NCBI GenBank assembly: GCA_018127085.1
Contig: CM030732.1
Coordinates: 248,001-312,000, forward strand
DNA: 64,000 nt
Direction: 5' to 3'
From: Pneumocystis sp. 'macacae'
Taxonomy: Eukaryota > Ascomycota > Pneumocystomycetes > Pneumocystales > Pneumocystaceae
Positions within the stretch are counted from its first letter, which is position 1, and each line of letters begins with the position of its first letter. Positions 45,508 through 61,777 of the stretch are shown in pieces. The translations under genes were made by a program, and so were the position numbers. Under the pieces are notes generated by a model. It did no database searches and was not told where the DNA came from. It saw nothing but the letters and a program-made list of their open reading frames with translations.

Positions 45508-48500
45508 TTATTCCTGGGTTTGATGGTATTCGGTTTCTTTATATTTATTTCGTTCTTGGGTGGTATCATATGCACGTATAAGTTTTGTTTGACCACTATC
45601 TCCTTGACTAAAAGCATATCCTCTTTGTAGTTTGCTTATTCTTTGGATATTCCGTACTTTCTTGACTGTTTTCTGAAATAATTCTGTTCTAAAGATAATG
45701 TTAGTATTTGATTTTAATATATAATACTTACTTTGATTTATAATCAGTAGTGTTAAATTTTTGAATTTCTTGGATATGATGATAAACTTGTGGAGAATAA
45801 TTTCGTTTATAGCTATATGGTGTTATAAATAGTTAGTATTTATTTAATTATTTATTTACTATTTCCATGCAAGATCTCTCAATAGGCATAATGTTGGAAG
45901 GATTAAAATAGTAGCCCAAAACACTAGTGACGTATATAAGCGTGGATTGATTCCGTAATATTCCATAGAAATTCCAAATTTTGGTGCAATAATGGTATAT
46001 ATAGGTAAAAATGTTAACCATATAATAAATGAACCAGGTATCGCTAAAATAGTATATGTTGTCCATGAACTAAAAACAATTAATGAGTGTTATAAAAAAA
46101 ATAAAAGGTAACTTTATAATTAGTGCTGCTTTTCCTAATACTGTAGCAAGAACAGTAGCATAAAGAGTTGTTCCCCAGACCCAATGACCTCCGACTTTCC
46201 CATCTATTTGTGGTAAATCATTTGCAAATATGTATCTTGATGTAAAATAAAGAATAAGTGAATGATAAAAACCATTTGCTATCCATGACCAAAAACTTTT
46301 TACATTAAACTAAAAATAATTAATTAGTAAAAATTTTGATATTATATTTACAAAAGTTTTAAATTGACCAAGTTTATAAAGTTGTGGGTATCTATTTAGT
46401 AGTCTTGCGCTTAAAAATTGATCAAACACTCCTATTGCTATTGGTGGAAGAAAAGTAAAAAATACGTTGTAAAAAGATATAGTCCATGATTCAAATATAA
46501 CTTGACCAGAAAACCCATTATCAAATGTATACTATTCAAATACATTAAATAAGTTAAAATTTAAAACAACTTACCCAAAATTGTGTCATGTGAAGAGAAA
46601 TATTTTTATAAAAAGAGTAAAGAATCAATTTACTTAACCGTTGATAACTCCAAGCTCCATGAACTAATAGTAGCTTTTTTAAATATCGAAATTGCCCAAT
46701 TGCAATATCAGCACTTCGAGCAGCTTGTAATCCTTCTGCACCACTTATACCAACACCTACATTTGCGGCTTGTATCATTGATATGTCATTTGAACCATCT
46801 CCGATAGCCAAAAGTGTTGCCTTTAGATGTTTTTTAATAAGAGTTACAACTAACGCTTTTTGTAAAGGTGATACTCTACAGCATATTACTGTTTTACATA
46901 ATACGGCAAGATTAATGAATTTTTTTTCAATATCTTTCTCTAATGCATATGTTAATGAACAACCATCAATTATTAAAGCCAGTGTTTCTGTTTCAATTCC
47001 AGTTTTATTTTTAACTGATTTTAATTTTTTGGTTATATAATCTGAAATCTTTTTTTTAGTTTCTCCATTTATAATAATGATATTCATATCTTCAGTAATA
47101 AGTTTACAGCTTATTCCAACATTTATAGCAGTTTCTTTGTGATCTCCAGTAAGAACCCAGACTTTAATTCCAGCTAACTGAAGTGTATGAATAGTTTCAG
47201 GTACCCCATCTTGAAGTTTGTCTTCAATAGCAGTACCTCCCAAAAGAAAAAGCTCTTTTTCTATTAATTCAGACACCTTATCTAGCTCAGCAGTACGATT
47301 GTTAATAGACGTTGAAGCTTCATCATAAATAATGGACCATTCCTGATATTCTTTTTCTGAAATTTCCCTCATAGCTAAACATAACGTTCTAAACCCGCTT
47401 ATAGCATAATCTTCTAAATGCTGTAATGTCTTCTCATTATAAAGACTGTTCTTTGATAATCTTTTTAAAATCACTGTATCTGCTCCTTTACAATAAAGTC
47501 TAATTTTACCATCTGGACAAAGAAGAATTACAGACATCCTTTTTCTAGATGAGTTGAATTCACAAATATTTAAAACTCTAAATTCCTGTTCTTTCCCTTG
47601 AATAGATACGAAAACTGATCTAGGACGTCGTTTTGTAAATTTATATCCTAATCTTGCAGCTCCTTTGACTAATGCACCTTCATCTGGTGATGCTGCTTGG
47701 TATGTAACATCATCTTGTCCATCAATTTTTTCAGGTATAACAGTATGACATGTTGCAAGTAAAATAAGAACATTATGAATAATATCTTTTGATTTGTGTG
47801 AATAAAGATTTTTATTAAGTTGCTTAAAGTCGAAAACATCAGATTTTTGATGTGAATTAAATGTTAGTTTCTTATCAACATTGTCCATATAAGATATGCC
47901 AGCAATTGATAGTTTACAAAATTCCATTTGATTGCATGTAAGAGTACCCGTTTTGTCAGTGAAAATGTATTCTACTTGTCCTAGCTCCTCAACTAAATTT
48001 GAAGTTCTACAAACAGCTGGAATATCATCACGTTCATAATACATATCTAAATCATTATTAATTAGTTGTGCTTGAGCATATTTCACAAGTTCAATAGTTA
48101 CAAAAAGGCTGATAGGAACGAGATTTGAATATAAAACGCAGAATGTTAAAATATTCAAAAAAAATGTTTTTATTTTGTTTTCCTTTTCAAGATAAAGATA
48201 TCCCAAATTTTTCTCATGAAGATGCTGTTTAACAATTAAACCAATAGAAGATGCTAATGAGAGAATAATGAGTATACAAAAAAGGAAAATAATTTGAATG
48301 TTAACGATCTTTTCTATAGCTGTTTGCTTTATATGAGAAGATGTTGTATTTTTCATTAGCTTTGTTTCATGTCCTGTAAAAACAATAACACCATATATCC
48401 ATGATGTATTTCGAAGAAATGCACCTCGTAAAAGTAATTGATCTGCAGTTAAAGGGAGTTTTCTTTTTCCTATATCAGTATTGATAATAATTGTTGCTTC

Positions 48501-49601
48501 ATATGTATAAAGGCTATTATTAGGATGTTCTGAATGTATTTCTCCTGATAGTTGAGCAAGTATCTTAGGTGATATAAAACTTGATGTTTCCGGAAGAGAC
48601 TGTTTAATCTTAAGATTGGTTTCGCCATCAAGGTTAGATGTTTCGATATAACAAAGACCTTCTGGTTCGGAAGAAGAGATAAGAATAAGATCTGCTGGAA
48701 ATATTTGCCCTGATTCAACACGAACAATATCGCCAACACAAAGATTAATCCATTTTTTAAGAATAAAAGATGTTTTTTTAAAAGCATATGCTTCTGATTG
48801 ATTCAGTTCTTTGTCTTGTGAACGTCGTTTAAAATCTTCTATAAGCTCTTTAAATGCTGAAATAAGAAGAACTATTATTAGCGGACCAATTGTTGTCCAG
48901 CGATTAGTAGGCGAAATATTATGGATTTGCTGTATACATGATGTAAAAAGAAAAAAAAGATTTGCATATTTTGAAAATTGTTCGAATAAAAATTTTGGAA
49001 GAAATGTTGCAATATTGTACTTTGCTGTAGACACATAATTGTTACAATAATTTAATGATGCATTTCCTAAGTCATTATTAAGGTATATGACTCGATAATT
49101 TGCTTCTTTTTTTTTAAAAGATTGCTTTTGAAAATATGACGAGAGTTTTCTACGTAAACCAAAATCAATGGTTATAGAATGTTTTCTTGAATGTGTTTCA
49201 TCCTTTTTTGTGTTTCCATGATTACTGTTTTCAAGTAATGGTTCTTCCGTAGGATAATTTTTATTTATTTCTTCAGAATTACAAATATTTTGGTTAGTTT
49301 TTCTAGAACGATTGATAAATTGCTTTATACTAATGCATTTAAAAAAACATTTGCGGGATTCGTTTGAAAAAATCAATCCATGTGTCTGCATATCATTGCA
49401 GTTTTCTGATTCTGAATAGGATGTATCATTAAAATCAGTGATTGTGGGTTCACGCGTTTCCATTTCCTGAGAGATGATATGGTCAAGAGTGCTAGACTCT
49501 ATGTCCATTGATATTTGTTGCAAACCTAATTGTGACCGTTCTAAATCAACCGATGAGTGACTTTGTTCATCTTCAATTGAACATAGATTTTTTTTATTCA
49601 T
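45508..49601 (-). CDS. DRS2: DRS2-type P4-ATPase (aminophospholipid flippase)
   Basis: Flips phosphatidylserine to the cytosolic leaflet at the trans-Golgi. Exons 49601-46575, 46531-46353, 46309-46113, 46069-45860, 45812-45732 and 45688-45508, giving about 1291 residues. Motifs: FLPKFLFEQFSKYANLFFLF, CIQQIHN, SNLDGETNLK (actuator), LVPISLFVTIELVK, FTDKTGTLTCNQ (phosphorylated Asp), LCPDGKIRLYCKGADT, LTGDHKETAINVG and GDGSNDISMIQAANVGVGISG. The C-terminal regulatory tail LQRGYAFSQGDSGQTK..YDTTQERNKY is that of Drs2. The second exon carries an apparent one-base deletion near 46380, where LYKLGQ is expected (see findings). The long N-terminal tail (about 180 residues) is Ser/Glu-rich. Confidence 0.95.
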
Positions 49602-50928
49602 GTAGTTCTTAGAATAATATTTTGACGTAGCGTCTTATTGATAATAAATTATATTAGAAACTGTACTTATTAATATGTATACCTTTTAAAAATACATTTA
49701 CAATTATAAAATTGCCTAAATCCTTATTTACCTTTTCATTTATATTTGCTTATATCTGTATAAAAACTGTATTCATTGGTTGAAATGACGATAATTCTCG
49801 ATAGGGTTTTTTGATAAGAAAAACCAATCAAGTATTAGTGGCTTATCAATAATAGAAAAATATATTAATTTTCTTTTTTTTAGACACATAAGTTCATTTG
49901 ATTAAAAGAAATATATTTTTTAGTTTTAATTGTCTTATTTTAGAATAAATTGTAATTGAATTAGAAACAAAAATATAATAGAATAATTAGATGAATATTT
50001 GATTTTTATATTTTTAATGGTAGTTGAAGAAAAAAAATTTAAATATTTGTCGATTTTTCTCTACTATTTATTAAGGATACGCCTAATTGAGTACTTTGTT
50101 GATATATATAAAAATATTTCAGATAAAAGAAATAACGGTTTTAGTTTGTGAACTTTAATAGATAATTGTTCTCATCTATTATCTTGATTAGAATAAATTT
50201 TTGTTGTATATATGTATAAAGTTAAGATAGCTTTAAAAAATAATAATTAGATAATGTATTCTGAACAACATTAATTTTTGTATAAGAGATTCAGTTTTTA
50301 TATATTTTTACTATTAGTTCTAGAAAAAGCTGGTAAATGTAACTTATATTGAAATAAAATAAATAATAAATATAAAAGAGATTTAATTTTATAAATAAGA
50401 AATATTAAAATCTATCTAAAGATATATATATTAAAATCTATCTAAAGATATATATATTAAAATGAAACGAGTATTGATTTATAATATAAATGTTTTCTTA
50501 ATTACAGTAATTTTTAAGCTAAGAAAAATTGTCCTGATTAAAAAAAAATCATTACATATTATTTTAAGGAATTTTAAATTTATTTTGAAATTCTTTTTTA
50601 TTTTTATTGTTTTTTTAAAATTTGATTAATTTACTCCATATTTTGATTTAAAAAAATTGAAAGTTTAAGTATTTTTTAGTCCTAATATTTTTAAATTAAA
50701 TATGTATCTTTTATAATATTTGTTTACTTATGTTTAATTTTTATGTTTGAAATTAAATTACCTTTGTTTTTTATCATCATTCCAAAGTTGTTTTATGTAA
50801 TAATTTTATTATTATTATGATATTTATTTAAAATTTTTAATTTTTATTAGTAGAATACTTTTTCGAGACATCTAAAGTACAGCTTATTGAAAAGCTAAGT
50901 ACTATGAAAAAATTTAAAATTTTATAGA
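49602..50928. other. Large divergent intergenic region DRS2 / SGF73
   Basis: 1327 bp, the longest gene-free stretch of the window, extremely AT-rich. It contains a 26-bp tandem duplication (50405-50456). No ORF, tRNA or other RNA gene recognised. Confidence 0.55.
50405..50456. repeat. 26-bp tandem repeat, two copies plus partial third
   Basis: Two perfect head-to-tail copies of a 26-bp unit that begins TTAAAATCTATCTAAAGATA and ends in TATATA, followed by TTAAAAT of a third copy. Each unit contains the imperfect dyad TATCTAAAGATA. It lies in the spacer between two divergent promoters. Confidence 0.85.
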
Positions 50929-52236
50929 ATGCTGCATAAAAACAATAGTAAGTTTGGATTTTTGCTAGAAATTAATAATAATTTTTATTAAAAGATGTTC
51001 TTTGGTCTCCAATAATTTCTTCTTTATTTTCTGAAAAATCCCTTTCTCTATTTAATGAAAAGGCCAGGAATTCATCGGTTAAACTCCATAAAAAAAATCA
51101 GGATTGGGAGAAAAATGAACAATATTTTTCTGAAATTGCAGAAAAATTGGATAAAGAGGGTCCTTGTATTGGTTTATTTCTTTTTTGTTTAATGCTTAAT
51201 AGACCTAACTGAATTATTACATGAATTGAATCCAGATACTCCAGGTTCACCAATAACAACTGTTTTGAATCTAGATGAGTTTGAAAAATATGGATATAAT
51301 CCTCTTTCTGAGACAATGAAATATATTCATTGCAAAAAATGTGGCAGAGTTGTTTTACAAACAGTTTTTTATAAACATGAAAAAATTTGTAGTCAATTGC
51401 AAGGAAATGATTCTCCTGAATCGAAAAAGACTTATGGAAAGAATGGGAGTGATTTGAAAAATATTTTTGTTAAACGCTCTAAAAAAAGACTTCACTTTGA
51501 TGTTGGTAAGAATTGGTTATTTTTATAATATTATTAGTAAAATTAAGATTCGGATTCCTCTATTCTAGATGATATACAGAAAGTTTCGAAAATTAGTAAA
51601 CATGATTATAAAGATAAGAATGAACTTAAAAAGTTTAAATCAAAAAATATTCTAATTAAAGAAAAAAGTTTGTATATTTAGTTTTTATGTTCTTTCTTCT
51701 AATTATTGTAGACACTGTTGACTTAGAAAAGCAATGTGGTGTTCTTCTTCCAAATGGCAATTTATGTTCTCGTTCTCTTACATGCAAATCACATTCTATG
51801 GGTGCTAAACGCGCTGTTCCGGGTAGATCACAGCCTTATGATATTTTATTAGTTCGTTATCAAAAGAAAAATCAAATTAAGCAGCAAAGTATTCATGAAT
51901 TTTTTATTATAATTGTTTTTTAAATCGCTGTTAGAGGCTGCAATGATTTCTTCCGTTTTCGATAATCACACCTCTGATCCAAAACAAATCGATTCTGATG
52001 AAGAAGTTGCTTTAGTAATGGAATCTATTTCGTCTAGTTCAGCATATCCATTAGAACGGAAAGTTATGGTTCCGGTGCGTCGAAAGCGTCTTTTTTTTCG
52101 TTTTCAAGAAATGTTTTCTATTGCTCTTTCTAAAAGCCAATGGCCTGGAAAAATTCAAGGTTCTGTTAATGGATTTCCTGGAAAAGTTCTTTCATTTCAT
52201 GTTAATTCAGATTCAACTCCTGATAAAAATAATTAG
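50929..52236 (+). CDS. SGF73: SGF73/ataxin-7-like SAGA deubiquitinase-module subunit
   Basis: Anchors the Ubp8 deubiquitinase to SAGA. Exons 50929-50947, 50995-51159, 51203-51505, 51569-51667, 51712-51888 and 51935-52236 give 354 residues. It starts from a 19-nt exon (MLHKNN). A zinc-finger-like motif [20 protein letters not shown] is followed by the SCA7 domain: [39 protein letters not shown]. The C-terminal part ([30 protein letters not shown]) is a further Sgf73-like block. The donor after exon two is GTCCTT, unusual but needed for phase. Confidence 0.85.
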
Positions 52237-52476
52237 TCATTTATATTTTGATATTTATATATTATTCCTATCAAAAGTATTACATTTTGATTATATCTTT
52301 TATATTTGTTTTTAAAACTTCGTTTTATTTATCTTTCATATTATTTTACATCATTATGTTACTGCGGTAACATTGTTTATTTTTATTCGATATTTTTATG
52401 ACTTAAATATTTTGAAATATTATTTAGGTGCAACTTCTAAAGGATTCCAAGGGAAATATATTTTAGTACGAAGGTC

Positions 52477-53909
<1,433 letters not shown>

Positions 53910-54031
53910 TTAGTTTTATATTTAAAAATATATAAATTTTGGTATTTTTATTATAATATTTTAGTTTAATATACATGAATGGTTAAAACTATTTTCAAAA
54001 CTATAATATAGAATATAAAAAATATAAAATC

Positions 54032-55026
54032 TTATTTTGTTTTTTTATTATCATACATACTATTTATAAGTTGTTCGTTTTCTCTTAATTTTTCATTAAG
54101 GTAATTTGTTATTTCTAATGTTTTTTTCGATGCAAGTTGCAGACATTTAAGAATATGTGATGTTTGTAAAATGACTCCTCCTGCTTTTGATATCTGACAA
54201 ATTTCTTTGTTTTTGTTCAAGGTAATAACCATGGTCCCTTCTCTTAATTTTTCCTCTTGAAGTGTTGTATCCATAAGCAATATTTGGCCTTCATTGAAAA
54301 AACTAAATGTGATACATATTGGAATATGTGTTAAAATAAGTGGGACAGGAACACGTTCTTCAATGGAATGCTGTTTATTTATTAATAATTACGTTAAAAA
54401 AGAGGCGCAAATCTTACAACAATAACTTTTTCTCCTTCTATAGTGACAACCGGTTTTCTAAAATGATATAATGCTGCAACTATTGCAATAGATGTTGCTT
54501 CCACAAGGCTTCCATCATGATCTAAATAATGGACGTCTGCGCGTATGCTCCAGCATTGTTTTCCGTACACAATGCAAAGAGATTCTTTATCTAACATATG
54601 AGACCTTCTTATTGCTTTATCAATAATACTTGAAATTATCATTTCTTCTGATGGTCTGAAGAAATTAAGTATATAAAAATTGTTTTTGCATAATAAACCT
54701 CCAGGATTCGAAAGAGGAAGATACAATTGGTGTCATTTCTACATCAATTGTAAAAATCCCTTCATAAGGTTTGTCTGGATAAGGTTCTGTTATCTCTGCT
54801 GAGATACGAACGAAAATTCTATTTGTATAAGAGATAAAAATTAAATAAAAAAATAAAACCACTTCGTTTTTCCAAGTGAAAGTTCTACGTGTCCATAAGA
54901 ATTCCCAAAAGTTAATGTTAGCTCTCTCCAAATATCAAATCCTCGACCATCAAGTCTAAGATTGTTATTTAACGCTTCAAGGATAAATTCTTTTTCGTTT
55001 AAAGATAGATCAATATCTTTTGGCAT
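54032..55026 (-). CDS. RRP45: RRP45, RNA exosome core subunit (RNase PH fold)
   Basis: Non-catalytic ring subunit of the 3'-5' exosome. Exons 55026-54863, 54818-54699, 54655-54418 and 54370-54032 give 286 residues. It starts MPKDIDLSLNEKEFILEALN, then NLRLDGRGFDIWRELTLTFG. Family blocks: ITEPYPDKPYEGIFTIDVEM, ESLCIVYGKQCWSIRADVHY, LDHDGSLVEATSIAIVAALY, HSIEERVPVPLILTHIPICI and ITLNKNKEICQISKAGGV. All exon phases agree. Convergent with the Aurora kinase gene, with 122 bp between the stops. Confidence 0.93.
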
Positions 55027-55361
55027 ATTTTCTTTCGTAATACCATGGAATTGTATTTGATATTATTTTTTTTGTTTAAATTTTTTATGATATTTTTTGA
55101 TATTTATGAAAATCAGTAGTTCCGAGTATGTGTCTCAAAAAAATGTTTATGTTTAAAAGCTAAAAAAAAGATATAATAAGTCTGTAAAATTTGTATAAAA
55201 ATACAGAAAATTTCACTTATAATATATATAGTTTTTTGATTTTCTGGACGGGTTAAAACAGTTAGACTAATATTGAAAAATTCTTATTTAAAGTTTATCT
55301 TGAAAAGGGTCTTGGATTTAGTTTTTTGTGTAAATAGATAGCAAGCTATAGGCGAACAAAT
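55027..55361. other. Divergent promoter region RRP45 / CWC15
   Basis: 335 bp AT-rich region between divergent starts; nothing else recognised. Confidence 0.5.
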
Positions 55362-56327
55362 ATGACTACAGCACATAGGTTTATATTACACTTATTTTTT
55401 GTAAAATTGTATGTTTTAATAGAGATTAGACCGACATACGATCCTGTAAGAGGGAAATCTAATGAGCAAGTAATATTTAGTATAATTCTTTGTTTTTGTT
55501 TATTGTTGTTAGGCACCGACGCGTATGTTTTCTTCTAGGTCTTTGCCTGCGCATACGGTGCTTAAATTTAGGTGAGTATATTGGTAATAAGAATTAAAGA
55601 AATTAATGCTAGAATAGACGTGCGGGACAGGCAAGCATTGAAGAAATAGAGCAACGTGATCTTCGTGCAGAACTTTTAGAGGCTGAATCTGCATATTTTT
55701 CTAAAAAGAGTGACCCTTATAACACTAAAGAAATATCCCAGAATAATGAATCTTTGGAAAATGACGATCCTAGAGCAAAGCGTGCAAAAATTCTTGAGGA
55801 GACAAGGTTTATAGACGCTGATGTTGATGATGACAATGGTGATAAGGATGATAAAAATGAGGATAGTGAAGATAGGTTAGTGAGATGGATTTGGATTTAA
55901 TGTTAACATTAAGTAGTGAAGATGATGATGAGGACGAAACAGCTGAGCTTTTAAGAGAGTTAGATAAGATAAGACGTGAGCGTGCTGAAGAAAAGGAACG
56001 ATCTGTAGTATATTAAACAAATCTCAATTTTGATTTTAATATATTATAGGAACGTGAAAAAGCTCTCCAAGATGAAGAGCAAAGAGAAAGGGAAATAGCT
56101 ATGGGTAATCCTTTGCTTAATTTAACATCGAAAGACTTTAGTGTAAAACGCAGGTATTTGTTGTTTTTGTTTTTAATTTAAATTTAACAAAAAAATTTAG
56201 ATGGGATGATGATGTAATTTTTAAGAACCAAGCAAAAGGCATTTCTGATACTCCAAAAAAAGAGTTTGTTAATGATCTTTTACGAACGGAATTTCATAGG
56301 AAATTTATGAAACGTTATGTCAAATAA
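55362..56327 (+). CDS. CWC15: CWC15/Cwf15, Prp19-associated spliceosome protein
   Basis: Component of the activated spliceosome. Seven exons: 55362-55378, 55430-55469, 55513-55571, 55618-55875, 55914-56004, 56050-56153 and 56201-56327, giving 231 residues. The first exon is 17 nt (MTTAH plus two bases). The protein begins [21 protein letters not shown], has [20 protein letters not shown], an acidic centre ([20 protein letters not shown]), a charged helix [18 protein letters not shown], and the conserved end [18 protein letters not shown], then [20 protein letters not shown]. This is near full identity to the family pattern. Confidence 0.95.
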
Positions 56328-56878
56328 TTCTTATTAAATCTTTTGTCTATAAATTAGTTTTTTTAGTCCTTAAGAAATAGGAATCCTAATAATTCTTTTT
56401 ATTGATCCTTAATTTCATTTTAAACGTTTATATTCTATAGGTATTTGATGAGTTATTGACAGATCTTTTTTCAAGATATATCTCTATATAATATAAAATT
56501 TTAATTAAAAGTGTTTATTTAAACTATGATTTTTATTATTAGAATATTTTATATTATATTCAATAAAATTGGGATAAAATGTAAATTTTACAAATGGATT
56601 TGTTTAAGAAAAAATGTTAGTACTTATATAAAATTGATTTTATATTGGTATAATTTATAATTTATAGTTATTTATTTGTATTCATAGTAGAATCTTATCT
56701 TCATTTTAAATGAATTTTTATGATTATTTTCTGAATTAGACTTATTTGAAATTTAAGTTATAAAAATGCCATAATTAATTTTAAGATTTATTTAATTCTT
56801 TAAAATTCACAATAAACCTTTTTCTATTTCTTTTAGATATCTAACAAATCTCTTCTTATGAACCTAGATATATTATTA
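56328..56878. other. Convergent spacer CWC15 / CLC-B
   Basis: 551 bp AT-rich, between two 3' ends. No feature recognised. Confidence 0.55.
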
Positions 56879-60256
<3,378 letters not shown>

Positions 60257-60740
60257 TTTTAATTGAAATGAGTGTTTTTATAAATATTTTTGAGCTTTTT
60301 TATTTAAAATTATGTTAAAATTTATAATTATTATTTTCTAAATATAGTTTATTTTATTAGTTTTGTTGTATGAATCGATGGTTTTGGGGCTGTTATCTTG
60401 TGTAAATTAATTAGAAATATAGAATAAATTATTGGATTTCGATTTGAAATTATAAAAGTATAAAAGAAAAGTTTAAAAATAACTTTAACTTTATATTTTA
60501 TACTAAAAGATTTTAAAATATATAAATTGAAATGAAATTATGGTTAAAAAATACATGATAATGAGAAATAATTAAGGTTGTTTTACAAAAGATTATAATT
60601 TATTCTTAACTATTGGATTCTAGTAATAAATTTTGATGTTTTATTACTTAGAAATTTATATAATTTTGTTTTATATAAATTTTTTAGAGAATTTATGGAT
60701 TAATTATATAATTATGAGTTTAAAGGATTTGACTGCTTTT
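60257..60740. other. Intergenic spacer STE14-CLC-B
   Basis: 484 bp AT-rich region between two minus-strand genes; presumed CLC-B promoter and part of its 5' leader. Nothing else recognised. Confidence 0.5.
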
Positions 60741-61625
60741 CTATTTAATAAATGGTATTAAAGTTGGTGTTCTAGTTCGATATTTTTCATAATCCTCCCC
60801 AAAAAAGTGTATAAGAAGTATTTCTTCTTCTGTAGATAGAAATTAATTTAATTAAAATTACGTTTTTTACGTATCTTATTCTTTTAAAAAAAAAGATCCA
60901 TAAGATAACTGTATGTATAATAGAAGATATTGGATTTAGAAGCATAATTTGAGACCCTATTACCCAAAAAAAAAAACCAAAATAAGATGGATGACGAATC
61001 CATCTTTAAAAGTCAGGATTTTTAAGTAAAAAAAATATGAATACCTATATATACCATGTGTAACAAGAGTATGCTCTTTGACTTTTTTCAATGATATCTT
61101 ATGTGAAAAATTTTGAGCACTATGAATCATAGATAAGGAGCGACAAATTTGTCCAATACATGCTATAATAAAGCCTTGGGAGTTATTACACTTCTTAAAA
61201 ATTAGAAAAAAATTAAAATACCTATATAGCTTATAAACTTATGTACCTTTATTTGAGGAAAAAATATATATTCCAACAGATACTCTAATACTGTAAAACA
61301 ATGTGCAAGAACATATTGATACCCGTTAGAAAATAAAAATGCTTAAATCACTTAGTCAAATGAAGTAGTTTTGATACTTACACGAAATTGATACGTTTAA
61401 AGGATTATAAAGTGCTGTAATCCAAAACTCTAAGAAATGAAATAATGATAGAAAAACAAAATATATTGTTAATTGTGAAAAACTAACATGAAATGACCCA
61501 AGAAAAGATAATCCAATGATAAATCCAAGAATAATTGCTCTGATTGCAATTTTTGCCTCAATAAAATCATGTGGTTTGTGATTTTTATTAGAGTGTATAT
61601 TATGTTCTTCAGAAATATTTGTCAT
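60741..61625 (-). CDS. STE14/ICMT-type isoprenylcysteine carboxyl methyltransferase
   Basis: ER membrane enzyme that methylates the C-terminal prenylcysteine of Ras-like proteins and a-type pheromones. Exons 61625-61382, 61341-61247, 61193-61045, 61003-60871 and 60829-60741. Several membrane helices (AIRAIILGFIIGLSFLGSF, LTIYFVFLSLFHFLEFW). Family sequence: SNGYQYVLAHCFTVLEYLLE, AQNFSHKISLKKVKEHTLVT, HGIYRWIRHPSYFGFFFWVI, and the end EEILLIHFFGEDYEKYRTRT, PTLIPFI. The last intron (60830-60870) leaves the frame one base short, although homology on both sides is plain (see findings). Confidence 0.88.
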
Positions 61626-61777
61626 TCCTTATATTAAAAATATGGAATATTAATGTAACTTTATAAAGGTTCTATGATAATTTCTGATGAATTTTAAATT
61701 TGATAGTTTGTGATTTTATAAAAATTTTACCTAAAATATATACAACTTGTGTTTTAAAAATACATATATATATTAAA

